Assembly: GCA_014058105.1 (NCBI GenBank)
Contig: JACGCM010002784.1
Location: forward strand, 2,728,001 to 2,792,000
Reading direction: 5' to 3'
Length of the DNA stretch: 64,000 nt
Source: Kingdonia uniflora
Lineage: Eukaryota; Streptophyta; Magnoliopsida; Ranunculales; Circaeasteraceae
Part shown: positions 1-11,639 of the stretch, one piece after another
How positions within the stretch are numbered: position 1 is the stretch's first letter
How the letters are laid out: each line of letters begins with the position of its first letter
The notes under the pieces: generated by a model
The model's database searches: none
Seen by the model: the letters and a program-made list of their open reading frames with translations, nothing else
What the model was told of the DNA's origin: nothing
Translations under genes and position numbers: made by a program

Positions 1-229
1 TATAGGAATATTCCAATTGTAAGTGCCATCCCTATTGAATCTATTATCTTTAGCTTCAATATTTGCACTGGCAAGCTTCATTCTCACATCAGCAATAATC
101 ATTTGTAAAACCACTCTAGCTAATCTACTTTCACTCTTAAAAACTCTAGAGTTTCTTTCTTTCCAAATGTGATAAATAAAGACACAAAATACAAGTCTTC
201 TGATCCTGTTTGGTATAGAATTGCCTTAA

Positions 230-247
230 GGGTGTGTTTGGTAACCC
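230..247 (+). repeat. Left terminal inverted repeat of the Harbinger element
   Basis: GGGTGTGTTTGGTAACCC, with a partner at 1667-1684 in inverse orientation differing at one base. The TGTTTGGT core is typical of plant PIF/Harbinger ends. Confidence 0.88.
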
Positions 248-578
248 AATTTTTTTTTTCTCGAGAAACTGTTTCCCACTTTTAAATTTTCTCATTGTTT
301 CTCATTTAAGATTTCTCAGTGTTTCCACCATTTGGTTGCCAAGTGAGAAACAATATAGCTATTTTCATTTTTCTCACATTTTCTTTACAGTAGTGTTTGG
401 TTATCCATTTCCCACTTCGTAAGAAAACACAAATACGAAAAACAAACAAATATTATTCTAAAATGTAATTCAAGCAAACATTATTCAAAAACAAAGTACG
501 TATTATTCAACCAAACATCCTGAAACCAAACTCAAAATAAATTCATGCACCTAAAAACATAATTAATATAGTTTAACT

Positions 579-980
579 CTAAACCGTTTCTGAAGACCTT
601 ATAAATTCCAACTTAGTTTGCCTAAATCGTGAATCATAGCCGATTACTAATAAGAAGATTGCTACTTGTTCTTTCACTGTAACATATCGAGAGTCAACCA
701 AACCTTTTCTCTCTAAGCGTCGACACAATAAATTAAATGTAACCCTATTCATTCGTAACATCTCATGGCAAGTAACATCACTCTCCTCGTATAAACGCCT
801 CAAAAACAAAGTTCGCTCATAATTCCTATTAATGGACAATTGTCTTTCTATCCTAGTTGTGAATTTAAGAACCTCAACAATTGATTCTACAACCGCACAA
901 ACTGCAACTACTGTGCCTTCAATTTCTTCCCACTCGGCATCTGAGGAGTCAGAGTGGTATTCATTATCCACATCTTCCAT
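579..980 (-). pseudogene. Harbinger transposase N-terminal fragment (HARBI1-like)
   Basis: This open frame of 133 codons starts with an acidic stretch (MEDVDNEYHSDSSDAEWEE) and continues into the helical N-terminal region of plant Harbinger transposases, recognisable by CHEMLRMNRVTFNLLCRRLE and VKEQVAIFLLVIGYDSRFRQ. It stops at SSETV, just where the DDE nuclease would begin. Full-length proteins of this family run to roughly 400 residues, so about two thirds including all catalytic acids are gone. The piece cannot catalyse transposition. Orientation agrees with the element having been deleted internally rather than cut at an end. Confidence 0.82.
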
Positions 981-2036
981 CTTCCTATTTTACTGTAGCA
1001 TAGAGATAATAAATATTTTATCAAAGACAAAAGTAAAGTTTAACTCTATTATAGTTGTAACCTATTAACTACATATACAATTTATACCTAAAATAGGTAC
1101 TAGTAAAGTTTAACTCCATTATTATAAGTACTGAATAACTGAATTCAAGATGACAAAAGAGGCAAAAGTGAAGATAACATCAATCATTTAATATAGTTAA
1201 TGATGACAAAAAATGGTGGCAAGGGTACATCAATTATAGAAAGGACAAATAAAAAAAGTAAAAAGCAAAAAGTGAGAAGAAGTATACCCGATGGAGGCTT
1301 CTTTGTTTGTGTGAGAGAGATATATGGTTTTTTCATACAAGATGAGGTAAATATAAAAGGGTCTTTTGGTGGGAAAATCAACTTGTGTGTGTATGTGTTT
1401 TATTTTTCATACGTAATATCTCATACGTAATATCTCATAATTAGATTTTCATAGAAAATTGATGGGAAAATCTAGCATGGGTTCCATTAATTTCTAAGTG
1501 GGAAACATATTTTCTAAGGGGGAGAGAGTGGAAATTGTTTCCCACTTTTAAAACTATTAATTTTCTTATGGAAATTATGTTTCCCATATTTTTTGGACTA
1601 CCAAACACCCAATTAAGGAAAAATAAATTTAAGTTCGTATTTTCCCACTCCGTTTCTCACTTTTTAGGGCTACCAAACACACCCTTAAAGTGAGCATTAC
1701 ACTAATCTTGAACTTCCACCCGATTGGTATTATTCCAATTCATGTTCAGCTTCTTTAATAAACGTACCCAAATGAATTGAGTATAAGGGCAAGAGCAAAA
1801 CGTATGATCTTCCACCTCAGAATGATCCCAACAAAAAACACATTTTGATTGCTCCACAAAACCCCACTGCAACAACTTGTCTTGTGTTTTAAGAGCTCCT
1901 TTCAAAGCTAACCAAGATATAAAGCTATGTTTAGCAATGTTGCCTTTTAACATTCTTTATTTTGTTGTAGGTATCTTTGATATTGAAATCTCCATCATCA
2001 GCAGCAGTCCAAACAATGGTATCTCCCTCAGTAAAG

Positions 2037-2734
2037 TAATTTTTTTTATTTTTTTTGTACTACGTTTACAATTTTTTCTTCCTGTATTTGCTAGTTAAAT
2101 GATCTATACTTACACGTAAATGAAGAACAAGGAAACCTATGAGTGAAAGTGACGTGGCACGTGCCTATGGATCGTTTACCACAACCAACTCTTGTTCTAT
2201 ATTTTACCTTATGTTTCTATTTACTCTGTTGGAGTTGCTCTAGAGTTTAGTTTTAGTTTGTTTTTTATTTAAATTGGTTAGGGGAGATATTGTAGGAGTG
2301 ATTCTAGGGAAACCTAGGTTATAAGGGGAGAGGGTGGTGTAATCTCAAGAGTGGAGTTATTAATGTTTTAGTAGAAACTAGTAGTTTTCTCTAACTCTCA
2401 TGATTTTCTTATGAATATCGCTTCCCCATTCGTAGTTATCACGTCGGAAAGAGACTGAAAGCCAAAATAAGAAAAAGATTGAACAAAGGGGAAAAAAGCT
2501 AAGTAGCCACATATACAACCATAAAAAAAATAAATAAAATTTCTAACTCATTGCATGACTGTTTCCTTCCACCAAAAGTTAATGGGATAAGATAGACATC
2601 CGTCGTATGATCCTATCTTTAGCAGAGCCTCACTTCACTGAAGAAATAATAAAATTAATAAAATGTCCTTACCGCCTTTATTTGCATTCAGTTTTATATA
2701 TATATATATATTTGTGACCTTAGTATCTTTCTCA
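2037..2734. other. AT-rich spacer without recognisable genes
   Basis: Holds T-rich tracts, a (TA)n run at about 2695-2711 and, at 2226-2244, the sequence GTTGGAGTTGCTCTAGAG, which resembles one end of a common plant MITE class (complement GAGCAACTCCAAC). I found no partner end, so no element is called. Confidence 0.5.
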
Positions 2735-2790
2735 TCTATACTACTAAAGAAAAAGCAAAGGAATGAGACCCGATCTCGGCCGTCGATCCG
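2735..2790 (+). mobile_element. Helitron-like 5' terminus
   Basis: TCTATACTACTAAAG follows an A at 2734, the form expected for the 5' end of plant Helitrons (insertion between A and T, 5'-TC). A similar end, TCTACAATACTAAAGG, occurs at 54869. Downstream DNA carries gene pieces in both orientations with introns retained, as in gene-capturing Helitrons. I could not find a convincing 3' end (hairpin followed by CTRRT), so extent is unknown and the call rests on the 5' motif and the content. Confidence 0.5.
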
Positions 2791-4009
2791 AATCCCCCAC
2801 ACAAACTTAGGAATATCAAAGCCTATCTTTATAACCTAAAAATGAGGAGCCATTGAATGCATTCGGCCAAAATCATTGAAAACTTATATTTTTCGCCCGC
2901 CTAATTTACCCTTATCAATTTTTAACTTTTTGTCTAAAATAGGTATACGAAATTGTCATATTTGATTTGTTAAAGGGTAGTATTGTATTCCTCATTTTGC
3001 CCCTGCCAAAAAATCCCTAAAACTGACTCTTCAAGGGTATTATGGTATTTTTGCTATACGGTCTGAGACTTTCTATCTCGATTTTTAGGGTTCTAATGGC
3101 GATTTCTATGACTCTCTCTCGATTTCTAGGTTTCTAATGGCGATTCCTACGACTCTCTCTCTCTCTTGATTTCTAGGTTTCTAAGCGATTTGCAATCAAT
3201 CCCAATTCAAACCGATCTAATTTCCCCCAAAACTAATCACCTCTCCAACTTCAATCCCCAAATCTCTCGTTCCCAAACCCTCCTCTAATGCTCTGAAATT
3301 ACAAATCGAAGCATAGATGGGTTGTTTGAGAGTATGAAATGCTGATGGAGGTATTTTAAAGTGACAAGGCCATCTACCAGAGCAAGATTAGCAAACATTG
3401 ATGGTGTCAATCAGGTATCTCTCAAAAACTTAAGTGATAATGGTTATAACTATCAAAGTTTGGCTTTATAGTTCATCTCTTGATTGTGGTTAGTATGCGG
3501 AACTAAACGATGTCTATAGTTTGGATTGTTTGTCACAACATTGCCTCAACCAAAGGCCTTTAGTTTCGGCGTCTTAGGCTTTGATACACAAGTCACAATG
3601 TTGTTTTGAGATAGTAAACACCTATCAAAATGGCATAGATATGTTGGAGGCCCCGTTTTTTTACAACAAAATTTGAATTACCTAGCTTGGCCTTCTATCT
3701 ACAAGTTAAAGACGCTAAAGGTGTCTCAAGTCAAAAATGCCAAGTTGATCATCCTTTGTCTCAAAAATTTAGGACATCATACTCTTATATGCTTCACTCT
3801 GAGGGATACTTTCACAGTTTACCTAACGTGGGAATCCTTCTGTAACGTTTGTTCTTAACAATCGCCAAATTGTGTTTGAAACTTTTGGTTGTTTTTGAGA
3901 AAAGCTCAAACACTTTTTTTACTTAGTATCTTACATTGGAGTTTTAAATTTATTCATCTTCAAAACATGATTTCAAAAATAAAGAGCTTCGATTAGAGGT
4001 ATTAAATGT
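2791..4009. other. Spacer with leader-like CT-rich repeats
   Basis: About 3070-3190 contains repeated copies of GATTTCTAGGTTTCTAA with CT-rich runs, like a plant 5' leader. A possible donor site follows GTCAATCAG at about 3415. No extended coding match was recognised. Confidence 0.4.
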
Positions 4010-5548
4010 ACATTAAATTACCAATTTCAACGCATGCTTCAATCCCGAAGAAATGGCAGAGAGGGAAGACCCACTTGTGCAAAGGAACTGCAATGCACAA
4101 GAAAGACCTTGTGTCTTTGAAACATGTTCCAAGATAAGCCTATCAACTTGCCTCACGTTCTGCATCAAGCAAAAAAGTTAAATCTAAGCAAAGGGCAGGG
4201 CAACGCTAAAAGAGACAAGAGTCCATTCTGCTCATAATAAGAAAAATGGCTATGTTTGACGTTTATTTAGGGGATGCAAATAGTTTTTGTTAACATTGTT
4301 AGAAACAAATACATCATTTGGGTCCAAAAGCATAATAATCATGCTTTCAGCCATTCTTGGTTCCCATGTCCACTGCCTCCACAGCTCTCCATGCTCCATT
4401 TGAATGACAAATTGGGGCGGTAAACCTGAAATGAATCACTCCTTTATGGAAAATAGTGGGAAATAGGATTGATACCAAACAATAAAGAAAAGCAGAGAAA
4501 AACTGAAAAAAACAATCACAAAAGAATTTAATCTGGTTCATCCTAATTACTACATCCATGGACTAGTGGCAATGACTAGTGACAATTGCAAAGAACAAGA
4601 GACTATGAAGGAACCCCCAGTAGGCCAGTACCAATACCTTCCCTGATAGACTTAAATACTATCTTTTTCTAAGAAGACATAGTTATTAGGAGCATATAAA
4701 AGTCACCTTCAAGATAAAAACCATGATACAAATCTTTCACAAGAAAAGAAAATTCTCGTGCAGGGGACAACATACACACAATTAAAAACGGGTTTCGATA
4801 TGGCTTGAAACCTTGATGACAAGATGAGAGTGTTCGATCTCCACGTCATTGTTCTAACATTCACCTTAAATGGTAACAAACTAAAATCTGACAAGATAAT
4901 ATAATAAGAACTTCAACAAACCTTTTGAATACTTTTATTAAAGGGATACACATTGTGGATGCTTTAATTGAGTTTTTAGACTCCTTTTCATCTCTGCCGT
5001 CATCAGAACCAGTTGGGACCTGCCATCCAAAAGAACCCGAAATATTTCCAGCATACGATGATAACCAATCTCTGACTGAAAGTGCCATTTCTGTACTATT
5101 CTCTGGCTCGACCATATAGAACCTAGACAAAGACCAAAGAACTGCCTTGGAAAACGATATAGAAAGGACCGATGGGATAACTTCAACTAACACATCAAAC
5201 CATAACATGGGAACGCACAACCACCCTCTACATTCCTGAAAAATGAGTTTGCTTTGGGCACTAAATTCACACCAACAGCTGGTTTCTTTCTCTTCAACAT
5301 CCTCAGATAAGGTAAGATACTCTTCATCGCCCTCAAGATAAGCAGACATGGTGCTATCAACAGATGGATGTTTGTGGAACTTCAGCATTGAAATTATCAA
5401 ACAGTGGCATCAGAGACTATAATAGTGTGAATGAGATCAAAAGCCGGCTGTCGGAGAGAACTGTGAAGAGATGAATCCTTTAAAGAACTGATCAAAGAAG
5501 GAGCCCACATATGTGCGCATTTGAAAGGCGGGCAGGGGTGATTCACCT
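4010..5548 (-). pseudogene. Captured exons of a Sen1-like RNA helicase (N-terminal region)
   Basis: Three coding blocks lie in gene order on the minus strand. Block 1 (5548-4925) reads CPPFKCAHMWAPSLISSLKD, then AYLEGDEEYLTLSEDVEEKE, then AEMALSVRDWLSS-like text. Block 2 (about 4427-4310) contains HGELWRQWTWEPRMAESMI and LLDPND. Block 3 (about 4165-4010) reads LILEHVSKTQGLSCALQFLC. I recognise these as the non-catalytic N-terminal region of large plant Sen1/senataxin-type helicases; that identification is from memory. One base is missing near 5400 and block 2 is frameshifted relative to its longest open frame. No helicase motifs are present. Spacing suggests introns were retained, arguing against retroposition. 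Confidence 0.62.
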
Positions 5549-7204
5549 TATAACTTCGGTGTATGATAAGAAAAGCTATCTGAAAATAAAATCTTGCAAT
5601 AAACATCAAACAAGATAAGCCACATTCGTAGGAAAATAAATAAGAAGATATATGGAACATAAAAGGAAATGTGTTAGTTGCAGACTTCAAAAACTTTTCC
5701 TATCGAGTGTGATTGATCTCGGTATGGTTCCACTTATTGTTTTGCTAATTGTGTCCAATTATTTGATTGGGGACATACACTTTTGAGCCTTAAACATTTT
5801 TCAAAATGGCTCGTCGTAAATCGAACTTGCTTCAAGTTCTGAAATAGTCTTCGGTTCAAAGCCTACTTTTGATCGTGCTAGCTTTGCCACCACCGAGATA
5901 TGAATTATGTAGAAACTTGGCCAAATATTTTGAGTGACTTCTAAATTATAATTTTGGTAGCAAGCTTGCTATAGGTAAAGTATCTCCTGAATTCAAAAAT
6001 CTCAATGGTCTGGTTGATGAAAGGTAGAAGGCAAATAATCTTACATTATTTAATAAGTTTTGGGAGGATTTATAGAACAGGGCTTAAGTGACTTTCTCGG
6101 AATTGCAGTTTTTATTTATTGAAAAATTACAGATGTTGTAGGCATTTTAATAGTTATAGTCAAGTTTTACGTCATTTTCTTCAATGTTTGAATTCCTGGA
6201 GGGCTAGGTATATTCTAGATGGGTAGGAAGTAGGCATGTCTTAGATGAGGTTAACATTTGATTAAGCCTTGAAGTCCTTTTTCTTTGGAGTCTTTGTGGA
6301 AGGAGACATGATCTTAAGGTGTTTCGGAAATTGGGGTGTGATGATTCTTTTCTTTTCCTGTAGCTTGTTGTTTACTCCTCTATTAACCCTTGTTTAGGTT
6401 GAAGGTGTTATCATAGGGCTTTCTTGTTTAGGAATAGGTGGTATTTAAAGTGAGTATTTAACAAGCAGAAGAGGTGTCATTTTATTTTTATATCCTATGG
6501 GTTGGGTCAATCTTCTGGTCTTATGCTCTCTAGCTAACCGGCTTCCTCCGCCTGTTCTGTTCCTTTATCTCGAATTCTTGCACCCATTCTAAGTAGTGGT
6601 GATCCTTATGTACAGTTTGGTCTACATATATCAGTTTTGGATGGGTGTGTTTGATGTTCGTGGTAAATTTCCAGTTATTGTCGAACCAAGACTACCTCGA
6701 AATAGAATAGATCAAATATTGCATTGTATTATAGTATAGTCACTTGACAAACAAGAATTGTGCAAGTAAGATGAGAACCCTAAAATTACAATCAACAAAT
6801 TAAAAAAAAATTAAAAAAATTGGGTAAGCAACATTGGGGATTATTGATCAAACTTGCTACATATCATCATCCATGAAGCATTACCCAATATTTATTTTGC
6901 TTTTATTAATCCAACCATCTGTTCACCTAAAAGAACTTGAGCATGCTCCGACCTTCCACGCTCAACTTTGTTGCTTGAAGTTGCTTCCTTTTAGGAGCTT
7001 TCAACTGCTGCAACTTCTTGTTCATCTATAATTAAAAACGTACTTTAGACATGAAACATGAGACTAAGATTAAACGTACATGAGACTAAGATTAAACGTA
7101 CTTCATAGAAAGTGTACTTATCAACAAATGGTTGGATTAAGGCTGCATTTCTTTTAAACTGAACTTTGTTATTAACTGCCAATGTTTTTGCTGTATTTTT
7201 TCAG
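5549..7204. other. No confident gene; AT-rich carrier DNA
   Basis: Short coding-like stretches occur (plus strand around 5940-6110, reading SKLAIGKVSPEFKNLNGLVDE before a stop) but no family was recognised. A 22-base direct duplication of a TGAGACTAAGATTAAACGTAC motif lies at about 7058-7101. Confidence 0.4.
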
Positions 7205-7315
7205 TTAAGGAGGATGAAAAAGTCAGATGGAACTTTGACAGGGGAAGTTGTACCGTACAACATTGTACCCTTGGATGCACCAGCCTTAACCAATGCTATT
7301 GGAACCTTTGCTGAG
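7205..7315 (+). pseudogene. Captured callose synthase exon
   Basis: A single exon bounded by TTTTTCAG and GAG|GTGTGC encodes LRRMKKSDGTLTGEVVPYNI followed by VPLDAPALTNAIGTFAEV. This is a strongly conserved stretch in the N-terminal cytosolic part of plant callose synthases (GSL/CalS), large plasma-membrane 1,3-beta-glucan synthases of over 1,700 residues. Neighbouring callose synthase exons are absent, so the piece was moved with its splice sites. The frame is still open. The next exon-like blocks downstream do not continue the callose synthase protein. Confidence 0.8.
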
Positions 7316-7880
7316 GTGTGCGAACTAAATTCATTTAATTAGTTTACTTTATTTTGTATTAGTATTTGATTGATTTAGAAGGAAGTGAATAGTTATTGCA
7401 GTTTACTTTATTTTGTCTTAGTATTTGATTGATTTAGAAATTCCCAGAGCATCCCAATCAATAGTATTGTAGATTGGATACATAATACGTTTTAATTATT
7501 TTTGACTTGTAGGGGATTGATTACCTTGCAATTTACCTTTGATTGCTCTACTAAAATCTCAGATAATTAGGGCTCATATTTGTTCCTCTCTCAATCTGAT
7601 ATTTAATTGACAGATTTGAGCCTCCTACATAGGAATCATAGTTACAAAGTGGTAATCACACTCATTTTTGGCCAAGGAATAGAGCACATAGTTCATAATT
7701 CTAGTGGCATTCTTTATATATTAATCCCAGCCCATTGTCTACATCCTACGTTGGTTTATAAATTTAACCATCGGAAGATCATGTTTTATTAACCATCGGA
7801 AGATTATGTTTTATTTATTATAAATTTTGAATATTGACATAGTTCATGCTACTATAACTATTAATTGACTATTTTTACAG

Positions 7881-8500
7881 ACTCCAATGTTTATTGAAGC
7901 CAGTGAAGTTGGATATAATCCAATCCCTAACAACCTTCCAGTTCCCTCTACCGTATCTGTTACAGGTACATATTTTATAATAGTAAAAGTTATCTACAAA
8001 TATCTTTCCATTATTCTAAAAAAAATTGAACTTCACGTGTATATGAAAGTGTTGACCTTACATTAACAATAAATGCCACAAATGGTTCCCAACGACAGAG
8101 GAATGCACTTACTCATGAAGAACAAAAAGCGGTAAGGCTTAAATATAATGCCAAAAAATGCAAGAATTACAATATGACGCAGCTTAGTAAGGTATGTTTT
8201 TGTATAACATTTACTTAGATAACATTTACAATTATTTTTATAACCATATATAACTCCATAGGCAATGATCTTAATATATTAATTGCAGAAAGCAACAGAA
8301 GTGCATTGTTCTAACTTCGATTGCATCCAAATCAAGGAAATCGGGAAGGTATGTATTTTATAACGGTTGTTTTTAATGACATGATTCTATATAATTGTAT
8401 CATTGCTAATTATATCTCATTATAGGAAAAATTAAATGAACTGCCTGGAACACTACATTTAAAGTCTAGCCACGACGCAAACATGTCTAACATTATCAGG
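7881..8500 (+). pseudogene. Series of small unrecognised exons
   Basis: Four blocks have good splice signals and open frames: 7881-7965 (TPMFIEASEVGYNPIPNNLP), about 8055-8191 (RQRNALTHEEQKAVRLKYNA, basic), 8289-8348 (KATEVHCSNFDCIQIKEIGK) and 8426-8500 (EKLNELPGTLHLKSSHDANM). Donors are GTATGT or GTACAT; acceptors end in TACAG, TGCAG or ATAG. The basic second block is faintly like N-terminal parts of plant Helitron proteins, but too weak for a call. They could be a chimeric transcript unit together with the callose synthase exon at 7205. Function unknown. Confidence 0.4.
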
Positions 8501-9039
8501 GTAACGCAAAACAATACCATTAATAACATTGTGAATGTTGACGATATTTGGTTTTAGCTAATTATAAGCCTATGATGTCAGCATAATTCATGCTACTATA
8601 GAAATTTGATCAAACTATGCAAATTCGATTCCTTGAAACCCCTGAATCCCTAATCGATTATCAAACTTGAGCAAGATTGATCTCCCCATACTGAATCGCC
8701 TTCAAGAGCTTCCAATTCGAGAAAACAATTCTTTCAGCAATGAGTGTTTGGATGATTTGGTGTCATCACTGAGGAAACTTATGCAGAACCCTCCTGCAAG
8801 TACAATCCCACCATCTCTCCGACCACTCTAGCTATCTGTAGTGAAGATAATCTTACTCTGCACGGGATCCAGGTCTCAATTGGTCAAACCACTTAAGCAA
8901 TAATGGAACAATCGGGTCAAGAAGGGTTGTATGTCCCTGGGGCTTTATGAAAATGACAGAAGGGAACGAGACAAATAAAAGTGTATCTACAAGTGAAATC
9001 GTAGAACATCCCAGCTTCCTGGGATTGCAACATTCCAAA
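8501..9039. other. Spacer before the LINE
   Basis: No feature recognised in 8501-8640. From about 8640 the sequence may already be LINE leader or degraded ORF1 start, but no conserved motif appears before 9130. Confidence 0.35.
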
Positions 9040-9132
9040 AAAGATCTGGTTATTGAGACTTCATCTCTCCATTGTAAAATCCCTTAATCTACTTTAAGCA
9101 CAAAAATACCCACTTAATCTTTTGTAGACATG

Positions 9133-10419
9133 GTACGAGGAAAAATGGATACCCCAGCTGAAACTACATCACTTCTGGATGTGGGGATGTGGGGTGATAC
9201 TCCATTTGTCTCTATCCCTGCAGAAGAGGTTGCTATGTGGGTGTCCCGCTTTCAGTTTAGCTTGATCGGGTGCCTGGATTTTTTTAAGGTGAAATTTGAG
9301 GTTGTTCATGAATACGCTAGAACACAGTGGAATATCTCTGGGTAGTACAAGCTAATCCCATTAGGGAAAGGCTTCTTCATCATCAAACTCGATAATGAAA
9401 GTAATAAGATTCACATATGGGGTCATGGACCTTGGATGGTAGAGAAGATGCCCATGCGTTTGATGCCATGGAGTCCACTTTTCTTAGCGGATAAGCATCA
9501 CAACACGAATGCCCTAATTTGGTGTAAATTTTCAGGATTACCAAGTGAACTATAGAGTCAGAAGATTGTTATGTCCTTGGGGAAGACATTTGGTACACCA
9601 ATCCATCTGGATAGGTCAACAATTAATCAAAACAATGGGTATCATACTAGTTTTTGGTGGATATTGATCTTTCAAAGTCTATTCCTAATCATATTTTTAT
9701 TGGCGTTGACGGTAAACTGATTAACCAAGAGATTCTCTTATATCGGGTTCCTAAATTCTGCAATCATTGTAATAACGTTGGACATAGCATTGCGGAGTGT
9801 AAGGTGATACAAAGAGCGGCTTGTGGAGAGCAGAAACAAGTGCCAAAGACAGTAAAAAAAACTAGGAATACAAAGAGCACTGGAAATAATAATGTGGCTC
9901 CTAGAGAGGAAGGGGTACAGAGCAAGCCGGAGAAGGGAAAGAACTTCCACGGACCACCGAATACATATACTTATTTTCATGATATTTCAGCTGCAGATAG
10001 TGAGAGACCCCATACTGGTCAGGTTGAAAAAGCTACAAAATAGGGAGACTGGTCTGCCCCTAAAACAAGAAGAGGAAGAAGTGTCTCACCTAAGACTAAT
10101 TCTAGGTTCCCATTTTGGGACATCGACTTGATAAACAAATATCATGCTCTTAGCGATGGAGAAGAACAAGATACCAATGCTCAAAGGGTTTCTGGAAATG
10201 AAGTGGACAAGGGTGACCAAGGGGATACAAATGTTAGCACCATTGAGGGGACCCCACAAAGTTGATTTAAATCTGGAGACAACTTGGGAGATCAGAATAG
10301 TCCAATTGAGGAGGTGAGGAATCTTCTGAATCCGGACAGCTGGGCGGATATCATGGAAGATGAAGATCAGGGGTTATTACCTAATCAAATTATTAGAGGG
10401 GTCGAGTTTACACTATAGA
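9133..10419 (+). pseudogene. LINE ORF1 protein (DUF4283 and CCHC knuckle)
   Basis: ORF1 proteins bind the LINE RNA. The start at 9133 gives SLLDVGMWGDTPFVSIPAEE; the conserved DUF4283 end WMVEKMPMRLMPWSPLFLAD lies at about 9435-9490, beyond a stop at 9343-9345. A CCHC zinc knuckle follows at about 9755-9800 (CNHCNNVGHSIAEC, spacing 2-4-4 intact). The tail is basic, then acidic (EDEDQGLLPNQ region near 10350). At least two in-frame stops and one frame change break it. The gene ends about 35 bases before the endonuclease start, the usual ORF1-ORF2 arrangement. Confidence 0.75.
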
Positions 10420-10452
10420 CCCTAGAGTTACACGATCAAATACAGGTTTGTA

Positions 10453-11569
10453 ATGAGAGTACTTTTTTGGATTCCAAGAGGTCTGGGTAATAAAAATTCT
10501 ATGACCTATATCAGGAAAAAAATCCTGGGGCTGATTCCCAATATTATTGGGTTTGCAGAACTAAAAATTTTTGTTAACGAAATTCGTATTTCAGGATACA
10601 ATAATATGATTATCACTAATGAGGTTGGGGTATAGAAAGGAAACATTTGGATTCTTTGGAAGGAAGGTCTGCAAAATCCTAGTGTGGTTCTGAGTAACAG
10701 TCAGCACATAACAATCCTCTTTATGGATTGCCTTCTTACTTTTGTTCATGCAGATTGTCTGCGCATCTATGGAGCTGATCTTTAGAATCAGCTTGTTTAA
10801 ATTTTAAGCGCTAACCGACTGGCATGGATTTGTATTGGGGACTTCAATATGGTACTTAGAATGTCAGAAAAAAAGAAGATGAAAATCTCCTTGAAGAAGA
10901 ACAGTTATAGACTTCTTTATTTTTTTGGATGCAGCTTGCTTTACAGAAAGTGTAACGACGGGTGTCACTTTTACTTGGTGAAATGGTCAAAAAGGGGTGA
11001 TGAGAATATTGAGTGTACTAGATAAAAGTCTCATTAATGATAGCTGGAATGAAAAATTCCATAACTGGAAGGCAAAGGTGTTTCCTCAAACTAAGTCTGA
11101 TCACTCTCTTCTTTTTGGTGAGTGCAATGATATAGCTAAACCGAGTAACATACCTTTGCGTTATTTACAATCTTGGAGTAAGGTGAATGGGTTTAGAGAA
11201 ATGGTTGAGAATTGCTGGAATCGGCCTCTCTCTGCCGCTCCTTTATTCAACATCATGATGAAATTACGGAGACTGAATGTGGAGATTAAAAACTGGAAAA
11301 AGCAGGCCCTTGATATTACCTTTCACGACAAGAAGGAACTAGAGCAAGACATATTACAACTTCAGATCCGGCAAGAGGATGATGAAGTAGATGATATCCT
11401 TTATATGCAGATGCTTACCAAAACAAAAGAGCAAGAACAGATTGAGGAGAAGGAGGAGGAAGATTGGCGCCAACGATCGCAGGTTAAATGGTTGTTTACG
11501 GGGAATTGTAACACTGTATATTTTCACCAAGCCACTCAAAGGAAAATGGCTAAGACCTGCATGAGGTGA
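10453..11569 (+). pseudogene. LINE ORF2 endonuclease and linker
   Basis: The start MRVLFWIPRGLGNKNSMTYI corresponds to the opening of the AP-like endonuclease that nicks target DNA; the usual WNIRG is changed to WIPRG. The acidic residue of the next motif is kept (IIGFAELK). GDFNMVL near 10842 and SDHSLLF near 11098 correspond to the GDFN and SDH catalytic motifs. Stops occur at 10633 and nearby, and the reading frame changes before 10997. From 10997 to 11569 the frame is open for 190 codons and covers the linker before RT (LQSWSKVNGFREMVENCWNR, then a Glu-rich helix, WLFTGNCNTVYFHQATQRK). Confidence 0.75.
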
Positions 11570-11639
11570 TAGATTGCTCTGAACTGTTTACCCATAATAA
11601 AGTTTTGGTTACGCAGGAATAAAATACTAGTCTATCTGG

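Larger units (their letters stand above)
230..1685 (-). mobile_element. PIF/Harbinger element, internally deleted
   Basis: The ends are near-perfect inverted repeats of 18 bp: GGGTGTGTTTGGTAACCC at 230-247 and its complement with one mismatch at 1667-1684. TTAA flanks both sides (226-229 and 1685-1688), agreeing with the TWA target preference of this superfamily. The interior is AT-rich and carries one truncated transposase ORF on the minus strand. At 1.46 kb it is far shorter than an autonomous element (usually 3 kb or more), and the DDE nuclease domain is missing. It inserted into the zf-RVT fragment that surrounds it. Confidence 0.88.
1..2036 (-). pseudogene. LINE-type zf-RVT C-terminal fragment, split by a Harbinger element
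   Basis: Read on the minus strand, 2036-1702 encodes the zinc-binding reverse-transcriptase tail of a plant L1-like LINE. DTIVWTAADDGDF is followed by AKHSFISWLALKGALKTQDK and then by a Cys/His cluster (CVFCWDHSEVEDHTFCSCPY). The match resumes at 226-1 with IYHIWKERNSRVF, the usual end of this domain. The gap of about 1.46 kb between the two parts is exactly the transposon at 230-1685. A frame break lies near 1955. No RT core or poly(A) tail is visible, so this is an old, 5'-truncated piece. Family call is firm; the parent element is not in the window. Confidence 0.8.

Noticed and set aside
2226..2244. MITE ending at GTTGGAGTTGCTCTAGAG
   Set aside because: No matching inverted end or target duplication was found upstream.
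4561..4580. CTAGT motifs as a Helitron 3' end for the start at 2735
   Set aside because: No GC-rich hairpin lies 10-12 bases upstream, and further captured DNA continues beyond this point.
4709..5186. Overlapping ORFs on both strands within the Sen1-like exon
   Set aside because: They are alternative frames of the recognised exon and have no independent signal.
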